Origin: Limnanthes douglasii subsp. nivea
Taxonomy: Eukaryota; Streptophyta; Magnoliopsida; Brassicales; Limnanthaceae
Reading direction: 5' to 3'
Assembly: GCA_036936605.1 (NCBI GenBank)
Contig: JAUPFV010000001.1
Location: forward strand, 113,716,771-113,780,770
Length of the DNA: 64,000 bases
Of this stretch, positions 35,647-44,849 are shown one piece after another. Every line of letters starts with the position of its first letter. Position 1 is the stretch's first letter. The translations under genes and the position numbers were made by a program. Under the pieces are notes generated by a model that worked only from the letters and a program-made list of their open reading frames with translations, ran no database searches and was not told the origin of the DNA.

Positions 35647-36015
35647 TCATCTAACCGGTGAACAATTTTCAATGGCATCTTCTCTATGTGTGATCCATTC
35701 CTTTAGGTACATAATCATATCTCTTGATATCCAATCATTATCTTCCCACTCCCATAAGTTTGCTGCCTCTAAGCGCAAATCTAGACAAAGATTAGAAACA
35801 CGTAGCAAGGGTTCGGATTTCAATTCGTTGTACCTCGCAGCGATGCTTTCTCGTGTCAAAACGTGGGGGCCGAAAAATCCAAGCCTCCCATATTCAAAGT
35901 ATATCATGCATAAGACTTGATCGAAAAAAATGTCGGCCGCTTCATCCGAGCTTGTTCTTTTCACATACTTCACGGCTTGAAGCAAGTGTTGGTCTTCATC
36001 GACGCACCAACTCAT
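35647..36015 (-). CDS. Intact 122-residue SANT/Myb-like MULE protein
   Basis: An uninterrupted ORF from ATG at 36,015. It begins MSWCVDEDQHLLQAV, the W..DED..LL.AV pattern of a SANT/Myb helix 1. LCMIYFEYGRLG and SIAARYNELK follow, in the position of the recognition helix R..RYN.LK. It ends with an acidic ISRDMIMYLKEWITHREDAIEN. It is probably a small nuclear DNA- or histone-binding helper of the transposon; this is inferred from pattern only. Two decayed relatives lie at 19,079-19,493 and 20,051-20,425. It is the only MULE ORF that is fully open while the transposase beside it has several stops. E2F-like sites are upstream. Confidence 0.65.
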   Translation of the reverse strand: MSWCVDEDQHLLQAVKYVKRTSSDEAADIFFDQVLCMIYFEYGRLGFFGPHVLTRESIAARYNELKSEPLLRVSNLCLDLRLEAANLWEWEDNDWISRDMIMYLKEWITHREDAIENCSPVR

Positions 36016-36139
36016 ACTTATTTCATATTTGGAGTGTTTTAATTGTTTAAGTGTATACTATATGTAGTTTTGTGGTTGTATATATAAGGGCCAAATAATA
36101 GGTGGGTAACTAGACAGGTAATATTTTGTAGGTTAGTGC

Positions 36140-36180
36140 TTGGCGGGACAATATCAATGACCAAATCATTTTTTGCGGGA
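36140..36180. promoter_or_regulatory. E2F-like sites upstream of the SANT-like gene
   Basis: TTGGCGGGAC (36,140-36,149) and TTTTTTGCGGGAG (from 36,169) lie 125-165 bp upstream of the ATG at 36,015. Both share the GGCGGGA / GCGGGA core seen upstream of copy 2 at 20,534-20,560. The spacing to the start codon is similar in both loci. Confidence 0.4.
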
Positions 36181-36548
36181 GTTTAATATAAATTTTATCA
36201 CGCGTACTAACTACTGTACTAGATTTCCTATATCGTGCCATAAAACATTCACCTTTGTTGTGTTACAGCCGTCACCCGCGTGATAGTCAGACAATCATTC
36301 ACATAGTATCTAGCGACTGTTGCACCGTAGAAACTGTTGCGTGAATCACATGCAACATACGGTGCTAGTCTACTTATATCTGTATCGCGAGTCGCGGACA
36401 ACACAGAGTGCTAATTTATTTGCTACGCTGGCATGAGTTACATCCAACATACAGTGCTACTTTTCTTACAAATGTCTCGCGCAACACACAATCCATACAA
36501 AACGTTTTGACTAACATACAAAACTTTTTAACTAACATACAATGCGTA

Positions 36549-39500
36549 TTAAACAAAAACTCTCACGCGAATATGCCAAACAAAACATAGCATGCACGAT
36601 TCACGTCGAACATACAGTCCTACTAAACATACAAATTTGGCGCGATTTACGTACAAAACACAGTGCTGGACATCAGAGGCGCTTAAATTAGTGTTCTTAT
36701 CATTCAGGAAGTGGTTGAAGATTTCTGCGCGTGCTTTAGCGGGCATACACTTGCTATATTTCTTTCCTACAAACTCGTGCTGAATAATATCTTTCACATA
36801 CTGACAGACGAACACTCCACAGTCAAGCGAATCTTTATGTTGTTGTGGAATTTCTCTAGCTTCTCTAACTTTGTATCCATTCTTCACACGTGGTATGTAT
36901 CTCTTCTTGATACAATAATTCAACTTGTCAAATACGAAAAATGTTAGTTTATAATTTTGAAGTTAAATGTGTACTCGTAATTCTGCGAATCACTTTACAG
37001 TAGGACGCGAGTTCCATCATTTTACACGTGATTCGCACACACACAGATGCGAGACGTATGCAATGCCCATTACGGTGCTATTCACCATCGCGCGTAATGG
37101 ATAAGTAGCCTGCAAACAATGAACATAAATAGTCATACAATAAGGTTTCATACTACTTACCAAGGCGTCGCCCGTTTTCCTAGTGTCGTTTGGAGTGAAT
37201 TTGCTAAGAGGGGCCAGAGGATTGTAGTTTTTGGCCGAACCATTCTCCATGTCTATTACCAACAACGTCTAGTGGTTAGTACCTTTTTCATTTACGGTGC
37301 ATACCGGAATGAATGTGATAAATGTATCTTTCGAGTTTTCAAATACTGCGTCAATAACGTTTGTAACATCTGCTTTTTTGACTAGTAATGTCTGTAATAG
37401 ACCCAGTGTACACCATAACAATATCAAACTTCTTGTTCACTTTAAATGCCTATTTATTAATTAGATACTAACCGTTGCGACACCTGAAATCTGAATAGCT
37501 TTATATCTACAGTTGTACTCGTCATCGATCCCTTTAAAAGGTACAGTCTAGTTTGATTCTTGAAGCAGCTTATATATCCAGGCATCGATGATCTACATCA
37601 CGTAAAAACATAGCTATATCTAGAGTAGTTGTCAATTATTTGTGTTTGATCAAGTTTCTAAACTTTACCTTGAAATCTAGCTCCCCTTCGTATGCTACAG
37701 CCATTAGCTCTGTCACACTAACACTTAGCCGGTATGTAAATTCGTGTTCTGGCAAATACCATACTTCAGAGTCTAGTTGATCTGCGTTTTCTTGTATTCG
37801 AACGACCTTGCGGTACTGACTAACGTCTATTAACTTCGTAGTTGCTGTTTCTGTTTCCCAAGTTTGTTCAATAGCTCCCGCATGTTGCGACTGTGTAAGT
37901 AAATCCCAATTTTGATTTATATTATCTACTAACTGTAAAACGACATAAATTGTGTTAAATAACAATCACCAAGTTACAATTCAGTATCTGACTGTTAGCA
38001 TACTTTAGAACTTACCATTGTAGGTGCATCTCATAATACACTTTTCGACGCACTAATGCCACCCGAATTTCCTCCACTCGAGTGTATAGCCGCCGCCTTA
38101 TCAAATTCTTCAAAAAATGATTGTGTATACAATAGGAATGCATCATCGAGGTTTGGAAGATCAAAAAAATCTGCTTCCACTCCCACTGCTGGTTGTAGTT
38201 GTTCTCTTATCTCAGGTTGTGTTAGTACTTCCACCTTTGCTTTGCGTTGCACTTCCAACTTAGTTTGCGACTCATTTGTTGATTTTATAGCAGCTCCCAA
38301 CTTAGTCTTAAACAAACGTTAAAATCCCCTATTTAAATCCGAAGTTTGAAAAACAACAGCGTGACCAAATTAAAAACAAATCAAGTTTAACCTAGCTATA
38401 AGAAGTTGAATCATAATAATTTAAGATCCACTTACATCTTCATATCCTTGCTCTATGGCCGTGGGTACGCTACGAGGAGTTTCATGTAGCCCAGTTCTAT
38501 TCATTTCAGTCCCACTTGTTTGCTCACCAACTTTTGCAATTGCCAAATCTTCCACCGTGCCTTTTGAATCAACATCACCACAAACTGTATCAACTGCAGC
38601 CTCTGCACGATTCTGTTCTCCCGCAGTCTCATTATTACTCCTTTTTTCTACAACATCTTCCTGTAACTCTTGTGCAGTTTCAGCTACGACCTTAAGAGGT
38701 TCTGCCTCTATTGGTATTGGTTTAGGTGCTGCTGCCAGTATGGCATGTTGCACTGCTTGGTCTTGAAACTCTTGAGCAGTTTCGGCTACGACAATATTTG
38801 CTTCTGCTTCTATGGGTGTTGGCTCATGCTGCTCAGCTTGGTCTTCAAACTCTTGTGCAGTTTCAGCTACGACAACATTCGGTTCTTCTTCTATGGGTAC
38901 AATAGCAATTTGCACCTCAGCATCCCCTCATACTGCACCCCCACCAATATCTGCCTCATCTGTAGCCGCGACAAGCCTGCCCCTCCGCCGATGTCTCCGT
39001 AACATCATTCGGTCCATCAGCAGCTCCAGATGCATCATTCTCCTCATCCGTTTCACCTCCATCTTCTACCCCCTTGTGTGTGTCTTCTTCTTTATCAGTT
39101 TTTTTTTCTGTCATTCTTCTAACCTTTTGAACCCATGTTTTCTTGAGACATAAACAATGGTTTTAGGAACCTCATCCATTGTTACTGATACATCAACTCT
39201 TTTCACTGGTGACTCCTCTTCTACCGAACATAAAGGTAGTACATAAACCTTCTCTTGTGCTTCATTAACCCCAGCTTCTTCATCATCTTCGTTACCTTTA
39301 TCAGCTTGTTCTTGAAGGTTCAAAGTCAACAAAGCAACCTCCCTTTAGAGTTCTTCAATCTGTGGTGAAATTTAACAAGTATTAGGAAAAGTAATGAAAA
39401 TGCATCATTAAGATTTACAACCTATTAAACGACTTACTTGTCGATTCTTTCGTGCAAGAGAAATCTTAAGCCTTTTGTTTTCTACGGAGTATCTGTATTT

Positions 39501-41304
39501 TCCACTGCTTCTCTTTTTAACAGATTCCATCCTCTTAAATAAAATATTACATGCACTTGCCTTGTAAACTTTCATCCTTTTCGTCCGAGTACTTGAGCCG
39601 CCATCTTTCTCCGGTGTATTTTTTTTTCTGATTCATCCCCTCTGCAGCTGTTGCCTGTAAACTCATCCACTCTCGGGTAATTAACTGTTCCAGATCCCTC
39701 TCCAATCCCCATCTTATTTGTTTTCCCTCCACTACAATACTTGGCCCGCTTCCCTCTTCTACTCATCATCGTCTTTTTCCTTTTGCTTGTCAACTTCCTA
39801 ACAGACCCTGCCCTAGACTCCCCCTACCCGAAGGCCATTTCTTCAGCTTCCGTCAACTCGACCTCTCCATCCAACACCTGCAACACGCAACATTAACGTT
39901 TAAACGAACAGTGCACACGAACGTATAACATTCTTATTATTCGAATCAAGTATCACGATGACGCGAATCGTGTGATGACTTAGTACTCATCTCGCGACGC
40001 GAGTCATAACCCCATTACCTTCACGCACGATTCACTTAGTCCCTACAATGCGATTGGATCACCACCAACAACATCTGACGCGATGCAGGCCGTGCAGATG
40101 TTGTTGTTGGTTTTTTACCTGTCCACACATCAGACGCGAGTCTCGTACACGATACGCGCAACGTACACGTGATTGGTAGCATATACATCTCGCGCGCTAG
40201 AGATTTTAGTATTAAATATATCTCGCGAACCATCAGTCAAGGTTTGCGCGAAACGTCACTCATTTAAACATATCAAACGGCCATATATTACCTCATCTTC
40301 TGCCAGCTTCCTCACCCTTTTAACGACCGCAATAGTGGACTCCTTGCACTCCAGCCCTCACCATTTGTAGCACATAGGTATCATGTTTGGCCTTACCAAA
40401 TATTCCCCTAGCGTTGTGTGCTCCATTATAAAGGGCTTCGAAAAAAAGGCACACTCGTATCACTTTTATAACAGAACAAAATAGTAAACTAATACTTCAA
40501 TACACACCAATAACACTGCTACGCAGCCGATGACGTGATCTGGTGTCCCTTTCTCCAAACAATTAACCACAGACTTCGTCAACTTCTCAACAATTGCTCG
40601 CGACCAATCATAGTCATTAATTTTGAGCATGTCTTCTACGTAGAAAACCATTGTCCAGCCCATGATATCTCCAGACACAGAGTAGAACAGGGTAGAACAA
40701 ATGAAGAGTATCAAAATCTTCGCAACGTCGGTTACTGATTCCTCATCCCCATCCTTTGCTGCTATTTCTATTGCTTCCTGTATCAAAACAGACCGTAGTT
40801 ATTTAATTGTATATGCCAAAACATCCCTAAGTCTAATAATCTCTTCTTTTCTACCTTTATCATCGCATTTGAAACAACCTTTTGGTTTGACGGTCCACTT
40901 TTCCTCGCCCTTGGACGCAAGAAATATTTCTGCATCAGTGGAGACTCGTTCTCCGCACCATCTGCAAATCTTCCAGTGAAAGCCCCTGCTCTGTTCATCG
41001 GCATTTCCTATGTTCCGTGTTTAAGACCGAAGATGGCTTTAACGTCTTTCGTTGTCAGCTTAACCCGCTTCAAACCTATTCTAAAGCACCCATTCTTTAC
41101 ACAATATCTCTTTATAATCTCCTCTATAACTTTGTTAAACCTCTTCTTCGGCAGATCTTCGTTCCGTATCGTGAAGGAAGTTTTCAGCAAAGTATAGAAT
41201 GACGTGTTTTTCGTAGCCTCGATATGCTCCTCGGTCACTATGTCTTTCTGCAGCAAATTTAATATGCTTACCAAACTAGACCTGTAAAAAGTACCTTTTC
41301 CCAT
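36549..41304 (-). pseudogene. DUF1985-like / Ulp1 (C48) protease gene of the MULE
   Basis: A multi-exon minus-strand gene. 41,304-41,008, 41,004-40,783 and 40,786-40,466 encode an N-terminal domain of the DUF1985/plant mobile domain type (VKLTTKDVKAIFGLKHG; DWSRAIVEKLTKSV; GCVAVLLVC). A Lys/Arg/Glu-rich middle follows (39,800-39,111). Four tandem copies of a ~32-residue repeat with (V/I)VAETAQEF..QA are at 38,900-38,670. A linker is at 38,315-37,636. The C-terminal Ulp1 domain has IPVC....NH, stop, TLLVIDM (catalytic His codon 37,272-37,274; the next codon, Trp in relatives, is TAG). In it YNPLAP stands where Asp is usual. It then has PQQHKDSLDCGVFVCQYVKDI (Cys codon 36,819-36,821). Exon borders are approximate. 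The nonsense codon and missing Asp suggest no protease activity. Confidence 0.7.
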
Positions 41305-41497
41305 AGCAGAACCTATGTGGACAAAACAACACCCATGTAAGATTTTAGCAATGCATAGCTCCTCGCATAACTATGTCCTAGTAGAACTCATTATAAGCCA
41401 AACTTTAATCAGGTAACAAATACAACGCGTGACACGCCTACAATATTGCGCAATTTAGAGGACAACGGCCCATGTTCTTAAGTACAACGACTACATA

Positions 41498-42232
41498 ACG
41501 CGACACATTCTATACATATCGCGCGTGTTACCTATATCCTGAAATGTATGCTTAAAATTGTCTTATTCCCTCCTGTGAGACACGTACGCGAGATACGTGC
41601 GCGAGACTCGATACACTCACACACACTACTGCAACCCAACTAAATACTACCCATGCTACATAACCGACGCGAGATCAGTTTTGCAATGTCAACTTAATAT
41701 GCGCCAGAACCACCTAAAACCAACCCACATTACACTCTCTCACGCGATATACTCTAACAAACTGCTCCAAACCAACTACAAACTAGCCACACTAGAGTCC
41801 CCCACGCGAGACACTATAACAACCCTATTTCAGAAGCCTAAAAACCAGACAACGTTCAGGCCTAACGCGACACATCCTATACATATCGCGTGTGTTACCT
41901 ATATCCCTGAATTGTCTGCTTAACAATGTCTTATACCCTCCCGCGAGACACGTACGTGAGACACGTACGCGAGTCTCGATACACTCACACACACTAGTGC
42001 AACCCACCTATATACTACCCATGCTACATATCCGACGCGAGATCAGTTTTGCAATGTCAACTTAATACGCGCCAAAACCACCTAAAACCAACCCACATTA
42101 CACTCTCTCACGCGATATACTCTACCAAACTGCTCCAAACCAACTACAAACTAGCCACACTATTGTCCCCCATGCGAGACACTATAACAACCCTATTTCA
42201 GAAGCCTAAAAACCAGACAACGTTCATGCCTA
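41498..42232. repeat. Tandem duplication of a 367-bp motif-bearing unit
   Basis: Two consecutive copies (41,498-41,864 and 41,865-42,232), each starting ACGCGACACAT.CTATACATA and ending in AACGTTCA.GCCTA, with few differences. They lie in the right subterminal part of the MULE and double the number of ACGCGAGA-type motifs there. Open frames inside are not genes. Confidence 0.9.
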
Positions 42233-42779
42233 ACGCGAGACATTGAAAGAAAATGCTAACAACAACCCGCATAATACCCCTTAACCACCCCTTCAAGCGA
42301 GACGCTAATACACATATGGCCAAAGCAACTACAACCTCCCTTAGAATCCATGTTTCGTCTTCCCCAAAAACTTACCTTACAGTCACCGGTCGGAAAAGCA
42401 AACCAAAGTACTGAACCGATAAGCCAGTTACTGAACGAAAACGGTTCAAAGGGATATCATCCAACATTCACTATACTAAACATGATTAAGAAAAAATGTG
42501 AGCCCTAACCTTCGTTGTAGTTTCGACAGTTCGAACTTCACCGTCCCCGGTGGTTCTTGCTTCAGACGAAAAAAAACTAAAGACAGTCTACACGACGATT
42601 ATGGATCACATCGATCGCTTCGAACCACAGTTCTGCTACCCTCGCCGGAGTTTGTTTGCCAAAAACGAGACGGCGGACAGAGTTCTTTTTGGTTCAATTT
42701 CTTCTCTGACTTTCTCCTTCTGTCTTTTCGGTTTCTAAAAGTTTTTGGGATTTAGGGGGAAAGTAAAAATTAAAAAATA

Positions 42780-42900
42780 ATAACCTACTTTCTCTTTCTT
42801 CTAGTCTTAGGGCTAATTTGGTAAAAATAAGTAAAAGTTTCATATTTGGATACTTATTTGAGATTACATATTTAAAAAGGTATTTAGAGGTAATTTTCTC
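42780..42900 (-). repeat. Right terminal region of the MULE
   Basis: Read inward on the minus strand it starts GAGAAAATTACCTCTAAATA and includes ACCAAATTAGCCC, matching ACCAAACTAATTC at the left end. It is followed on the plus strand by the target duplication AAAATTAAA. Confidence 0.6.
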
Positions 42901-42909
42901 AAAATTAAA

Positions 42910-44097
42910 GCCTATAATAATTAATTAAATAAAATCTTAAACTTCTTCTGAACACAAGAGTGAAAGTTGAAACAAGAACTTATGGTTGAGATTCGAAGAT
43001 AAAAGCGTCACATATATTATCCAGCAGTTTAGAACAAACTCATACAAACTTGACTACTTTTTATATCTTGAATCGGAAGCTAATGGCCGGACTTATTAGT
43101 CGTAACACGATAAACATTTAAAAAACAAAAAACTATGCGCGTAAAGGAGGATCGTCGAAATGAATATTAAATAAAAATAAAACTGAAAGATTAAAATGGT
43201 GGAAATTATAGACCTAAAGATATTAGACCGTAAATTAATAAACATAACTTATAAATTAGTATAGTATCAATTCATTATTTATAAGCGCACCGAGTTGGAT
43301 ATATAAGAGTAATACAATTTTATTAAAATGGTATTTTAAGGTAGATTAGATAATTTGTCCCCGTTTTGTTTTGAGATAATATAAAATTTAATAAAAAATT
43401 GAATTTATTAATTTAATAATAAATTTAATAATAAAATATAAAAATATAAAAATTTAGTTGGTTTTTTTAAATGTGTAAAACAATAACAATTTTGTTAAAG
43501 ATAATTACCCTAAATCTAATATAAACAAATATATTTTACAAACGAATTATCATACAGACCGAATAATCATAAATAATGACATAAATCGATTTCCCGTGGC
43601 AAAATACAAAATACAATAAAATAAAAGCTCGAAAAAATGCTTTTTGGTAAAGAAATTCAGCTCAAACCTCACTGATTAAAACAAACAAAACGATACATAA
43701 ATCATTAATCTTCATACTTAATCCTTCAAGTAGTCATTGCACCTTCACCGAGGTTGAATATATTCATCTTAACCCAACCTCAAAACTAAAATGTCCGCAG
43801 TAAAAAGTTATTTACTATGCCCGACACTCCATTCATCAAAATGCAAGAGCACTCGATACAAACACTTGGACAACAATAAATCTTAATACTTTGAAATTAT
43901 CATCAATTAGGACCTAATTTACACGTTACAATGAAAAGATTCCTCTTGCAATTATTTTAAAATTCATGATATGTTGTGACCAGAAATAAGTTTCAAACTT
44001 CATTATATTATAGTAATTTGTAATTCTAATATTTACTTGAATTATAAACTATTTGACTTGTATACATAACAAAGAGAAGAGTTCAAATCAACTTCAC
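42910..44097. other. AT-rich DNA, no gene recognised
   Basis: Flank of the MULE and probably the 3' part of the Helitron. No coding match, and no clear Helitron 3' hairpin plus CTRR could be placed. Confidence 0.5.
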
Positions 44098-44310
44098 CTG
44101 ATCGTAATTCAAGACCTCCTCCGAAACATAATTATAAGCCGTAATTGTACTAACAGGTTGGACCCTATAGTATATCATAGAGCGTGTAAAAGCATCTCAG
44201 ACCTCCTTCAAGATATGATGAGGCTCGAACATGTTATTGGCAGATGAAGTTGGCGTATCATACCCGAATTTTCCTTCGGGCAATGATGCGTGATCATCAT
44301 AGCCTTTTGG
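44098..44310 (-). pseudogene. CINV-like: Cytosolic alkaline/neutral invertase exon 1 fragment
   Basis: Read on the minus strand it gives GYDTPTSSANNMFEPH, then FTRSMIYYRVQPVSTI and EEVLNYDQ. These match the region upstream of the catalytic domain of plant cytosolic alkaline/neutral invertases (sucrose to glucose plus fructose). Family consensus there is TP.SS..N.FEPHP and EEVLNYDQVFVRD. The fragment ends exactly at ..NYDQ followed by GTGAAG, at the position where, as I recall, plant CINV genes have their first intron. One in-frame TGA occurs in the middle. The rest of the gene is absent. It lies downstream of, and in the same orientation as, the Helitron helicase, the usual position of captured host fragments. 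Confidence 0.7.
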
Positions 44311-44486
44311 GCGGAAAACAATTAACTATGAACAAAATTGAGTACTTTAAGTACATACAAAAACTAAAGATCAAACTAAAATCTTAACCTTACTATAATA
44401 AACTAAAACCAAAATTGGAAATAATCAAACTACATCTCTCCATCAAAAGAAGAAAACATAAACAGAGAATAAAATCGAAAACTTAC

Positions 44487-44551
44487 ATCGAGGATCAGAA
44501 GAAGGTCTTCAACTAATGTTGGAAGGTTATCAAACATATATCCAGCTTTCA
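44487..44551 (-). other. Captured-exon-like segment with canonical splice sites
   Basis: On the minus strand a TTTTCTTTTTCAG acceptor precedes 65 bases encoding KAGYMFDNLPTLVEDLLLIL, followed by a GTAAGT donor. The open frame and perfect splice signals suggest an exon of a host gene. I do not recognise the gene. Confidence 0.45.
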
Positions 44552-44849
44552 CTGAAAAAGAAAATCAATTCTAGGGTTTTACAATTTTGGAATCAGAATC
44601 TTCTAAATACAAATGAATAACAAATTAAAAAATAGAGGTATAAAATTAACTGTTTATTTATATTTATAATAATAATAAAATATAATAAAATAATTTTAAT
44701 ATATTAATACTTATACTACATAAAACAAATCGTTGTAAATAATATAAACTTACCAAATTATAGCTTATTATATCATTTTTCATGTAGACATGTAATCGTT
44801 ATGAGAGATTTCGAAATATACATGTCTAATTCAACCTTTTTTATACGAA

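Larger units (their letters stand above)
29518..42900. mobile_element. Complete 13.4-kb Mutator-like element (VANDAL/KI-MULE-like)
   Basis: A perfect 9-bp target duplication, AAAATTAAA, flanks it at 29,509-29,517 and 42,901-42,909. The ends form a degenerate inverted repeat: GGGAAATGTCACACTAAATA (left) versus GAGAAAATTACCTCTAAATA (right, reverse complement). Weak similarity extends ~100 bp. It contains a DDE transposase gene (+), a small acidic ORF (-), a SANT/Myb-like ORF (-) and a DUF1985-like/Ulp1 protease gene (-). All intergenic and intronic parts carry a short CpG motif array. The combination of transposase with a C48 protease resembles Kaonashi (KI) MULEs, and the motif array resembles VANDALs. 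Stop codons in the transposase suggest this copy is no longer autonomous. Confidence 0.85.

Noticed and set aside
38455..39153. Plus-strand open frames opposite the Ulp1 gene linker
   Set aside because: Shadows of the coding minus strand, created by the ETAQEF repeats.
41597..42246. Two similar plus-strand open frames (HLKPTHITLSHAI)
   Set aside because: They are copies of the 367-bp tandem duplication, full of CpG motifs, and have no homology.
44255..44285. Helitron 3'-terminal hairpin (CCCGAA..TTCGGG)
   Set aside because: It falls within the invertase coding fragment and is not followed by CTRR on the minus strand.
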